A DNA stretch of 29,688 nucleotides, from contig NZ_CAMICL010000027.1 of the NCBI RefSeq assembly GCF_946221105.1, forward strand, positions 1 to 29,688, in the 5' to 3' direction. Positions within the stretch are counted from its first letter, which is position 1. Each line of letters opens with the position of its first letter. The position numbers were made by a program, and so were the translations under genes. The notes under the pieces were generated by a model. The model saw nothing but the letters and a program-made list of their open reading frames with translations, ran no database searches and was not told the DNA's origin. This document shows positions 8,080-14,850 of the stretch, in pieces. The DNA comes from an uncultured Corynebacterium sp. (GTDB lineage Bacteria > Actinomycetota > Actinomycetes > Mycobacteriales > Mycobacteriaceae).

Positions 8080-8727
8080 ATGAGCCACGAATTCACTGTT
8101 ACTGGATCCGAAGTCGTCCTTGACGCGCCGATCATCGCGGTGCGACGCGACCAGGTGGTCATGCCGGGAGGCACCGAGGCCGCCCGCGAGATCGTCGAGC
8201 ACTTCGGCGCTGTCGCCGTGGTTGCGCTGGACGATCAGGGACGAGTGGCGCTGGTGGAGCAGTACCGCCACAGCGTGGGCGAGCGCCTGCTCGAGCTTCC
8301 CGCCGGGCTGTTGGACATGCACGCCGAAGACGAGTTGACCTGCGCGAAGCGGGAGCTGCAGGAGGAGGCGGGCCTCGCCGCCGACGAGTGGGGCGTGCTG
8401 GTAGACCTGGTCACCTCCCCGGGGTTCGCAGAAGAGGCTGTGCGGGTGTTTATCGCCCGCGGCCTACACGAGGTGGAACGCCCCGAGGCCGAAAACGAAG
8501 AGGCCGACATGGGCTTTGCATGGGTGGACCTGGAGGAGGCCGCGGATAAGGCGCTGCGCGGAGAGGTGGTCAACTCGATTGCGGTCTCCGGCATCCTCGC
8601 GGCCGCGCGCCTGGTGGCGCGAGGTGACGCGCCCCGGCCAATCGACGAGCCGTTCCGCCTGCGCCCGACATCCTTGGCCAACCGCCGCGCGGAGCAGGGT
8701 GTCGTACCAGACATGAAGCGGATCTAG
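8080..8727 (+). CDS. Nudix hydrolase, probable ADP-ribose pyrophosphatase
   Basis: This 215-residue Nudix hydrolase probably cleaves ADP-ribose or another ADP-sugar to AMP and a sugar phosphate. The Nudix box runs from about residue 76 (GLLDMHAED) to REL QEEAGL at 91-99, giving the metal-binding Glu cluster. There are six rather than five residues between the Gly and the first Glu, as I recall for the mycobacterial enzyme Rv1700. The preceding VEQYRHSVGERLLELPAG and downstream SPGF are typical of ADP-ribose pyrophosphatases. It occupies the Rv1700 position directly before xerD. Start ATG 8080 fits the upstream -10; the xerD GTG lies three bases after its stop. Confidence 0.88.
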   Translation: MSHEFTVTGSEVVLDAPIIAVRRDQVVMPGGTEAAREIVEHFGAVAVVALDDQGRVALVEQYRHSVGERLLELPAGLLDMHAEDELTCAKRELQEEAGLAADEWGVLVDLVTSPGFAEEAVRVFIARGLHEVERPEAENEEADMGFAWVDLEEAADKALRGEVVNSIAVSGILAAARLVARGDAPRPIDEPFRLRPTSLANRRAEQGVVPDMKRI

Positions 8728-8730
8728 CAG

Positions 8731-9651
8731 GTGGACGCGGAGGCGCTGGCGCAACGCTGGCTGACCCACCTTGCCGTCGAGAGGGGAGTTTCACCCCACA
8801 CGCTGAGCAACTACACCCGTGACGTGCACCGCTACACCGCGTGGCTGGCGGCCGTTGGCAAGACGGATTTGAGCAAGGTCACCGCCACCGACATCGAGGC
8901 GTACGTGGCGGACCTGCGCCGGGGCGTGGACGGGGCAAAGCCCCTGGCCGCGTCCTCGGCTGGCCGGGCGCTGACCGTCGCGCGCGGCCTGCACAAGTTC
9001 GGGGTGGAAGAGGGCGAGCTGCCGGCGGATGCGGCCGCAGAGGTCTCGCCGCCGCAGACCGGCGAGCGGCTGCCGGACACCTTGAGCATCGAGGAGGTGG
9101 CTAAGCTTCTCGACGCCTGCGCGACCGAGACCCCCTCCGGCCTGCGCGACAAAGCGCTGCTGGAAATGCTCTACGCCACCGGCGCCCGCGTCTCCGAGGT
9201 GCTGGGTTTGAGCGTCGACGACGCGAACGCCGCCCTGGACGGCGAGTACGGCGGCGTGCTGGCGGTGACCGGCAAAGGCAACAAGCAGCGCCTGGTGCCG
9301 CTGGGGTCCAAGGCGCAGGAGGCTCTGGAGGCGTACTTGGTGCGCGGCCGCCCGGCGTTCGCCAACGGGACGTCGCACGCGCTGCTGCTGAACAAGCGGG
9401 GCGGGGCGTTGTCCCGTCAAAGCGCGTGGAACGCGATCAAAGCTGCAGCGGATCGGGCGGGGATTGACAAGGACATCTCGCCGCACACCCTGCGGCACTC
9501 GTTTGCCACGCATCTGCTGGAAGGCGGGGCGGACGTGCGAAGTGTCCAGGAACTCCTCGGGCACGCCTCAGTGACCACCACGCAGATTTACACCCACATC
9601 ACAGCCGATAACCTGCGCGAAGTTTGGCGCAGTACGCACCCGCGTGCGTAG
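8731..9651 (+). CDS. xerD: Tyrosine recombinase XerD
   Basis: XerD resolves chromosome dimers at dif with XerC. The 306-residue protein has an N-terminal SAM-like core-binding domain (about 1-95) and a catalytic domain with the full set of residues: Arg153 (ATGARVSE), Lys182 (TGKGNKQR), His252 and Arg255 (SPHTLRHSF), His278 (LLGHAS) and the nucleophile Tyr287 (QIYTHI). Length is normal and there is no phage-like arm-binding domain, so this is the housekeeping enzyme, as its conserved place after the Nudix gene also indicates. The GTG at 8731 is three bases past the Nudix stop with only a weak ribosome site, so translational coupling is likely. The stop codon lies within a perfect hairpin (9633-9650). 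Confidence 0.93.
   Translation: MDAEALAQRWLTHLAVERGVSPHTLSNYTRDVHRYTAWLAAVGKTDLSKVTATDIEAYVADLRRGVDGAKPLAASSAGRALTVARGLHKFGVEEGELPADAAAEVSPPQTGERLPDTLSIEEVAKLLDACATETPSGLRDKALLEMLYATGARVSEVLGLSVDDANAALDGEYGGVLAVTGKGNKQRLVPLGSKAQEALEAYLVRGRPAFANGTSHALLLNKRGGALSRQSAWNAIKAAADRAGIDKDISPHTLRHSFATHLLEGGADVRSVQELLGHASVTTTQIYTHITADNLREVWRSTHPRA
9633..9650 (+). terminator. Hairpin spanning the xerD stop codon, possible weak terminator
   Basis: TACGCAC at 9633-9639 and GTGCGTA at 9644-9650 form a perfect 7-bp stem with a four-base loop. No T-run follows, so if it ends transcription it is weak; it may act as an mRNA 3' structure. A further GTACGCA at 9671-9677 repeats the left arm 38 bases downstream, so a protein-binding site is an alternative. 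Confidence 0.35.
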
Positions 9652-9696
9652 ACTCGGCTGCTTGATTGACGTACGCAATTAACGGGAGAACAATCC

Positions 9697-10842
9697 ATGC
9701 GACCCGCATCCTCGAAAACGCACAGCACGCGCCCCGCTGCGCTGCTCGCCGTGCCCGTCGCGCTGCTTCTTGCGGCTCCGATCACTCCGGTGGCAAACGC
9801 GCAGCTTCCGGGCGGCATGAGCCCGGAGGAGGTGCAGTCTATGATCCCCGGCGAGATCTCCGTGCCGGCAGGCGAGAGCACGACCGTGGACGTGGGCGTG
9901 CCAGTGGACGTGAACTACTCCTCGGGCGGGTGGACGGTGACGTCGTCCGGCACGTCCGTGACCGTGAGTGCGCCGAACCAGCCGGGCGCGACCGCCGCGG
10001 TACCGGCCAGCGCTGGCGGCTACTCGGCGACGGTGAACCTGGTCGCCGTCGGCGACGGCTCCGCGGATGTCGGCGGGGATACTGGTGCAGGCTCTGGCGA
10101 GTCCGGTCAGTCGGGGCAAGCCGGTCAGTCCGGCGGCTCCGGCGGGGGAGCAGGCGGTGCAGCTGCCAGCGGCGGGGATTCGACTGACGCAACTGACGGT
10201 GGCTCGGACGCCCCCGGAGGTGAAGGTGCAGCCGGCAGTTCTGGTGGCGCCGCCGGGGAAGGTTCCAGCAACCAGAGCGGCGAGGCTGGCGGCGCCCCGG
10301 CCGCGTCGCGCCCGTCGCGCTCCAAGGCAGAGCCGGCTGACGATGCCGCCGCGACGAAGCTGTACTTCGACGGTGAGATTCAGGACAACACGATCGTGGT
10401 GAAGGTGCCGCTGAGCCGGGTCAAGGATCTGATGAAGTACGCCAGTTACGACACCGAGGGCGCCACGCTGCGCTATTTGGACGTCAACGGGCAGGTCATC
10501 GAGGGCGTCGAGCGCAAGGTGGACAAGGCCAGCCGCACGATCACCCTCACTTACCCGGAAGGGCAAACGCCGGACAACCCGTTCATCATGGAAATCGTTC
10601 GCGACGGCAAAGCGGACTTCGTCGCGGTGATCACCTCCACCAACGTCCCGGTGGAGCAGGCCGGCGACAGCAACGCAGACAACCAGTACGGCAACTACGC
10701 GAACCAGGATGGTCAAGGTCGTGGGGTTGACGGGAGTTCGTCGATAAGCGATGTGTTGCCGCTTGCAATCGCAGGAGCTGCGTTGCTGGCTGCGATCGCG
10801 CTTTTGATTGTGTTCCTGCGCCGGCGGCGCGCGCAGGCGTAA
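9697..10842 (+). CDS. Secreted, membrane-anchored Ser/Gly-rich surface protein, function unknown
   Basis: The 381-residue protein is built like a wall-spanning surface protein. A signal peptide (residues 1-35) is cut probably after ANA, before QLPGG. A beta-rich segment with many Val, Ser and Thr covers about 36-125. A low-complexity Gly/Ser/Ala/Gln linker covers about 127-215, and a second folded region about 220-330. A C-terminal transmembrane helix (about 349-373) ends in four Arg. No LPXTG is present, so it should stay in the membrane with its bulk outside the cell. I recognise no family for the folded parts. The ATG is preceded by GGGAGAA at 9684-9690. It sits between xerD and the ParA-like gene, where Mycobacterium has other genes, and may be lineage-specific. 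Confidence 0.8.
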   Translation: MRPASSKTHSTRPAALLAVPVALLLAAPITPVANAQLPGGMSPEEVQSMIPGEISVPAGESTTVDVGVPVDVNYSSGGWTVTSSGTSVTVSAPNQPGATAAVPASAGGYSATVNLVAVGDGSADVGGDTGAGSGESGQSGQAGQSGGSGGGAGGAAASGGDSTDATDGGSDAPGGEGAAGSSGGAAGEGSSNQSGEAGGAPAASRPSRSKAEPADDAAATKLYFDGEIQDNTIVVKVPLSRVKDLMKYASYDTEGATLRYLDVNGQVIEGVERKVDKASRTITLTYPEGQTPDNPFIMEIVRDGKADFVAVITSTNVPVEQAGDSNADNQYGNYANQDGQGRGVDGSSSISDVLPLAIAGAALLAAIALLIVFLRRRRAQA

Positions 10843-10853
10843 TGACAACGTTG

Positions 10854-10859
10854 TAAGAT
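10854..10859 (+). promoter_or_regulatory. Possible extended -10 for the ParA-like/scp genes
   Basis: TGTAAGAT contains TAAGAT at 10854-10859 with the upstream TG of an extended -10. It lies just after the surface-protein stop and about 45 bases before the ATG at 10904, leaving a leader that holds GGGAAGGA. The -35 region is not convincing. Confidence 0.35.
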
Positions 10860-10903
10860 GGCGGAAGTCAAGGGTTTGGACGTGATTGAGGGAAGGACCG
10901 GCC

Positions 10904-11773
10904 ATGGCGGACGAGGCGCTGTTTGACGCTGCGGACCAGAAGACGTTTCTGACCGGGCGGCCGTGGCGCGAGTTCGCCCAGCCGAAGGAGCTGGACAAGC
11001 ACGGGCCCGCCACGGTGATCTCCATGGTCAACCAGAAGGGCGGGGTGGGCAAGACCACCTCCACGATCAACCTCGGCGCATGCTTGGCGGAGCAGGGCCG
11101 CAAGGTGCTGCTGGTGGATCTGGACCCGCAGGGTGCGCTTTCCGCAGGTCTGGGCGTGTCCTACGAGGAAGAACAGGTCACCGTCTACGACCTGCTGTTC
11201 GACAACACGGCCAGTATCCACGCCGCGATCAACACGACCAACGTCTCGGGGCTGGACGTGGTGCCCGCCAACATTGACCTGTCGGCGGCGGAGATCCAGC
11301 TTGTCAACGAGGTTGGTCGCGAACACACCCTGGCCCGCGCGCTGCGCCCGGTGCGCAACGAATACGACTTCATCATCCTCGACTGCGGGCCTTCCCTCGG
11401 CCTGCTCACTGTGAATGCTCTCGCCTGCTCGCACGGCGTGATCATCCCGATGGAGTGCGAGTACTTCTCCCTGCGTGGCCTGGCGCTGCTCACGGACACG
11501 GTGGAGAAGGTGCGCGACCGCATCAACTTCGATCTGGACATCGTGGGCATTCTGGTGACCATGTTCGACCGCCGCACCACCCACGCCCGCGAAGTGATGG
11601 ACCGGGTGGTGGAGGTCTTCGGCGAGCGCGTCTTCGACACCGTAATCACCCGCACGGTTCGCTTCCCGGAGACATCTGTGGCCGGTGAGCCGATCATCAC
11701 TTGGGCGCCGAACTCCCAGGGCGCGGACCAGTACCGCAACCTGGCGCTCGAGGTGCTGGAGCGCACCAGCTAG
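10904..11773 (+). CDS. pldP: ParA-like ATPase (PldP-type) beside scpA
   Basis: This 289-residue ParA/MinD-type ATPase has the deviant Walker A KGGVGKTT at residues 45-52, DLDPQGALSAGLG as switch I region, and IILDCGPSLGLLTVNAL as Walker B. About 36 residues precede the ATPase core. The gene has no parB partner and is followed by scpA and scpB, which marks it as the orphan ParA-like protein called PldP in C. glutamicum, implicated in division-site or chromosome positioning. The main ParA would be near the origin. ATG 10904 is preferred to the in-frame TTG at 10886 because GGGAAGGA lies seven bases upstream. The stop overlaps the scpA GTG by one base. Confidence 0.85.
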   Translation: MADEALFDAADQKTFLTGRPWREFAQPKELDKHGPATVISMVNQKGGVGKTTSTINLGACLAEQGRKVLLVDLDPQGALSAGLGVSYEEEQVTVYDLLFDNTASIHAAINTTNVSGLDVVPANIDLSAAEIQLVNEVGREHTLARALRPVRNEYDFIILDCGPSLGLLTVNALACSHGVIIPMECEYFSLRGLALLTDTVEKVRDRINFDLDIVGILVTMFDRRTTHAREVMDRVVEVFGERVFDTVITRTVRFPETSVAGEPIITWAPNSQGADQYRNLALEVLERTS

Positions 11774-12594
11774 TGGCGGCGGCCGCGCCCGAGCAGTACC
11801 CCCAGCCGGAGATCACCGGGTTCACCCTGGCTCTGCAGAACTTTGAGGGGCCGTTCGACCTGCTGCTCACGCTGATCCAGTCGAAGAAGCTGGACGTGAC
11901 TGAGGTGGCGCTTGCGGAGGTAACCGACGAGTTCATCGCCTATACGCGTGCGCTCGGAGAGACGGAGGCGCTCGATGAAGTGACCGAGTTCCTCGTTGTC
12001 GCGGCCACCTTGCTGGACCTGAAGACCGCGCGGTTGCTGCCGGGCAGCGACGGCGAGAACATCGAGGACCTGGAGTTGCTGGAAGCGCGCGACCTGCTGT
12101 TTGCCCGCCTGTTGCAGTACCGCGCGTACCAGAGGGTGGCCGACCAGTTCGCCGAGTGGCAGAAACACGCGCTGCGGCGCTACCCGCGGGCGGTGCCCAT
12201 GGAGCCGCGGTTTGTGGACCTGTTGCCCCCGGTGGACCTGGGGCACACCCCGGCGAGTTTCGCCGAGCTGGCGGCCAGCGTGTTCCGACCCCGGCCGCCG
12301 GAGGAGGTGCGCACCGACCACCTGCACGCGCAGGCGGTGTCCGTGCCGGAGCAGGCCGGCAAGATCCTAGACACGCTGAAGCTTGCCGGCACCGGGTCGT
12401 GGCTGACATTCGCGGCGCTCACGCGCGACTGCACCCGCTCCATGGAAGTGGTGGGTCGCTTCCTGGCCCTGCTGGAGCTGTACAAGGCCAAGGCCGTGGA
12501 AACGGAGCAGCCGGAAGCGCTCGGACGCCTGGACGTGTCCTGGACGGGGCTCGAGGTGGACCCGGCGGTGGTCGCCGCCTCGAACTGGACGTAG
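11773..12594 (+). CDS. scpA: Segregation and condensation protein A (kleisin)
   Basis: ScpA is the kleisin subunit that bridges SMC heads and, with ScpB, forms bacterial condensin. The 273-residue protein has the N-terminal signature NFEGPFDLLLTLIQSKKLDV (about 25-44) and the SMC-binding helices after it, a Glu-rich middle, and a C-terminal winged-helix region. The GTG at 11773 overlaps the ParA-like TAG by one base (TAGTG). The frame is open further upstream, but those starts would lie inside the ParA-like gene and lack a ribosome site. scpB begins 40 bases after its stop with its own -10. Confidence 0.92.
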   Translation: MAAAAPEQYPQPEITGFTLALQNFEGPFDLLLTLIQSKKLDVTEVALAEVTDEFIAYTRALGETEALDEVTEFLVVAATLLDLKTARLLPGSDGENIEDLELLEARDLLFARLLQYRAYQRVADQFAEWQKHALRRYPRAVPMEPRFVDLLPPVDLGHTPASFAELAASVFRPRPPEEVRTDHLHAQAVSVPEQAGKILDTLKLAGTGSWLTFAALTRDCTRSMEVVGRFLALLELYKAKAVETEQPEALGRLDVSWTGLEVDPAVVAASNWT

Positions 12595-12620
12595 GCGCGG
12601 GGCCGGCACACGGCACCCGA

Positions 12621-12626
12621 TACACT
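12621..12626 (+). promoter_or_regulatory. -10 element of the leaderless scpB transcript
   Basis: TACACT at 12621-12626 is followed by eight bases and then the ATG at 12635. No ribosome binding site lies in the 40-base scpA-scpB gap, so a leaderless start fits, in addition to read-through from scpA. Confidence 0.5.
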
Positions 12627-12634
12627 GCCGAAGC

Positions 12635-13207
12635 ATGGATAGCTTGCCCATGGTCTCCCAGCTGCGCTCGCGCATCGAGTCGGTGCTGCTGGTTATCGAC
12701 GCGCCCGTCGCCGTGGAAGAACTGGCAAGTGCGCTCGGCGCGACCAGCGAAGAGGTGTCCGACCAGCTACGCGAGTTTGCACGGGAGCTGGACGAACGCG
12801 GCTCCGGCATCGACCTGCGCGAAACCGCGGAAGGCTGGCGCCTGTACACGCGCACCGAAAACGCCGACGCGGTGGAGGCGTTCCTCTTAGACGGCACGCA
12901 GAAGAAGCTCTCGCGCGCGGCGATGGAAACACTCGCGGTGGTGGCCTACCGCCAGCCGGTCACCCGCGCGCAGGTCGCGGGTGTGCGCGGAGTCAACGTC
13001 GACGGCGTGATGCGCACACTTGCGCTTCGCGGTCTCATTGCGGAGGTTGACCCGGGCGAGGTCGCCGAAGACGTGCCTGATCATGGCGCGCACCGCTACG
13101 TCACCACCGAGCTGTTTTTGGAGCTGTTAGGCATCGATTCTCTCGAGCGGCTTCCGGAGCTTGCGCCGCTGCTTCCGGACATCGATTCCATCGAGGATGC
13201 CTGGTAG
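12635..13207 (+). CDS. scpB: Segregation and condensation protein B
   Basis: ScpB dimers bind the central part of ScpA in the SMC-ScpAB condensin. The 190-residue protein contains two winged-helix domains. The first (about 8-85) starts LRSRIESVLLVIDAPV. The second (about 90-170) contains LSRAAMETLAVVAYRQPVTR, the most conserved ScpB segment, and then IRGV-like and LxxRGLI motifs. Length is normal. ATG 12635 lies eight bases after TACACT, and no other start is plausible. Its TAG stop forms the first half of the TAGAAT -10 of rluB, so the two genes are tightly abutted. Confidence 0.93.
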   Translation: MDSLPMVSQLRSRIESVLLVIDAPVAVEELASALGATSEEVSDQLREFARELDERGSGIDLRETAEGWRLYTRTENADAVEAFLLDGTQKKLSRAAMETLAVVAYRQPVTRAQVAGVRGVNVDGVMRTLALRGLIAEVDPGEVAEDVPDHGAHRYVTTELFLELLGIDSLERLPELAPLLPDIDSIEDAW

Positions 13208-13210
13208 AAT
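13205..13210 (+). promoter_or_regulatory. -10 element of rluB formed by the scpB stop codon
   Basis: TAGAAT at 13205-13210 is eight bases before the rluB ATG at 13219. Its first three bases are the scpB stop codon. The CCCGGGGC between it and the ATG could serve as a poor ribosome site, but the spacing matches the other leaderless genes here. Confidence 0.5.
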
Positions 13211-13218
13211 CCCGGGGC

Positions 13219-14148
13219 ATGACACCACCCGCTCGCCGAGATGGCACACCGGATAAGCGTGGGAAGGACGATACGTTCTACATCTCCTACGCCAAGCCGG
13301 CTAAGAAACAGAATGTCCGCCTGAACAAGAGGCGCCAAAACGCCGCGAAGAACCAACCGAACCCGCTGGACGATAACTGGTGGGACGACGACCCGGCCGC
13401 AGCGAAGGCGGCGTCTGAGGGCGTTCGCCTGCAGAAGGTGCTCGCGCAAGCGGGCGTAGCTTCCCGTCGTCACGCGGAGGCGATGATCGAGCAAGGCCGC
13501 GTCGAGGTCAACGGCGAGATCGTGATGCGCCAGGGCATGCGTGTGAACCCGAACGTGGACATCATCCGCGTCGACGGCGCACGCATCAACGTCAACGAGG
13601 AGCACGAGTACTTCGTCTTCAACAAGCCGCGCGGCGTGCACTCGACCATGAAGGACGAGATGGACCGCATCTCCGTGGGCTCCTACCTGGCGGAGCGCAC
13701 CGCGTCCGGCCAGCGCCTCTTCCACGTCGGCCGCCTAGATGCAGACACAGAGGGCCTGCTGTTGCTCACTAACGACGGCGAAATGGCCAACCGCCTGACC
13801 CACCCGAAGTACGAAGTGTCCAAGACCTACTTGGCCACGGTGCTCGGTGAGGCCAACAATGCTGTGGTCAAGCAGCTCAAAGAGGGCATCGAGCTTGACG
13901 ACGGCCCCGCAAAGGTCGATTTCGCGCAAGTAGTGGACGTGCACAACGGCCAGTCCATCATCCGCGTGGAGCTGCACGAGGGCCGCAAGCACATCGTGCG
14001 CCGCATGCTGAAGCAGGCCGGGTATCCGGTGCAACGCCTGGTGCGCACGAAGTTCCACACGGTCCAGCTCGGCGACATGAAGCCGGGTTCCATGCGCGCG
14101 CTGAACTCCTCCGAGCTGGCGTCGCTGTACAAGGCGGTGGGGATGTAA
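13219..14148 (+). CDS. rluB: 23S rRNA pseudouridine synthase, RluB/RsuA family
   Basis: This enzyme isomerises a uridine in rRNA, probably in 23S helix 80-90. The 309-residue protein has a basic, low-complexity N-terminal extension (about 1-65) with many Lys, Arg and Asn. The S4 domain follows (about 69-115, VRLQKVLAQAGVASRR and VEVNGEIV), then the catalytic domain with GRLDADTEGLLLLTND at residues 171-186, where Asp174 is the nucleophile, and a conserved EGRKHIVRRM. RsuA and RluE/F relatives share these motifs, but location after scpB and before cmk (as Rv1711) supports RluB. The extension may aid RNA binding. The cmk ATG follows the stop with no gap. Confidence 0.9.
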   Translation: MTPPARRDGTPDKRGKDDTFYISYAKPAKKQNVRLNKRRQNAAKNQPNPLDDNWWDDDPAAAKAASEGVRLQKVLAQAGVASRRHAEAMIEQGRVEVNGEIVMRQGMRVNPNVDIIRVDGARINVNEEHEYFVFNKPRGVHSTMKDEMDRISVGSYLAERTASGQRLFHVGRLDADTEGLLLLTNDGEMANRLTHPKYEVSKTYLATVLGEANNAVVKQLKEGIELDDGPAKVDFAQVVDVHNGQSIIRVELHEGRKHIVRRMLKQAGYPVQRLVRTKFHTVQLGDMKPGSMRALNSSELASLYKAVGM

Positions 14149-14850
14149 ATGGCTGACACACTTTCCAACATGGAAAACGGCGGGCTCATCGTGGCTGTGG
14201 ACGGGCCTTCGGGCACCGGCAAGTCCACCATGTGCCGCGCGTTGGCGAAGCGCCTGGACGCGAAATACGTGGACACCGGTGCGATGTACCGCGTGGCCAC
14301 CTTGGCCGTGCTGCGCGCGGGCGTGGACCCGGCGGACACGGCGAAGGTGATTGAAGCGACCGCGGACCTGCCGCTGGAAGTCTCCGACGACCCGGATTCC
14401 ACCGAGGTGCTGTTTGCCGGTGAGGACGTCAAGGGAGAAATCCGCGGCGCCGAGGTAACCAAGCACGTCTCCGCCGTCTCCGCCATCCCGGATGTCCGCG
14501 TGAACTTGGTGGAGCTGCAGCGCAAGCTCGCCCGCGAGGCCGGACGCGCGATCGTGGAAGGCCGCGACATCGGCACGGTCGTGCTGCCGGACGCACCCGC
14601 GAAGGTGTTCATGACCGCAAGCGCCGAGGTGCGAGCGAAGCGCCGTTACGACCAGGACGTCGCGGCGGGGCGCGAGGCGGACTTTGACGCGGTGCTTGCG
14701 GACGTGCAGCGCCGCGACGAGGCAGATTCCTCCCGCGCGACCAGCCCGCTCAAGCCCGCGGATGACGCGGTGCTTGTGGACACCTCCGAGATGACGCCGG
14801 ACGAGGTCCTGGCGGCACTGACTGAGGTCGTGGAAAGGAGCGCGCGATGA
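14149..14850 (+). CDS. cmk: Cytidylate kinase
   Basis: It phosphorylates CMP and dCMP with ATP, feeding CTP and dCTP pools. The 233-residue protein has the P-loop GPSGTGKST at residues 19-27, the substrate-binding YVDTGAMYR, EGRDIGTVVLPDA, the LID segment AKRRYDQD, and RDEADSSRATSPLKPADDAVLVDT at the C-terminal side, all typical of Cmk. Length is normal. The ATG directly follows the rluB stop, and its own stop overlaps the der start as ATGA. Together with der it makes the conserved cmk-der pair. Confidence 0.95.
   Translation: MADTLSNMENGGLIVAVDGPSGTGKSTMCRALAKRLDAKYVDTGAMYRVATLAVLRAGVDPADTAKVIEATADLPLEVSDDPDSTEVLFAGEDVKGEIRGAEVTKHVSAVSAIPDVRVNLVELQRKLAREAGRAIVEGRDIGTVVLPDAPAKVFMTASAEVRAKRRYDQDVAAGREADFDAVLADVQRRDEADSSRATSPLKPADDAVLVDTSEMTPDEVLAALTEVVERSAR

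Noticed and set aside
9697..10842. Sortase-anchored protein
   Set aside because: No LPXTG-like motif precedes the C-terminal helix; it is better read as a membrane anchor followed by four Arg.
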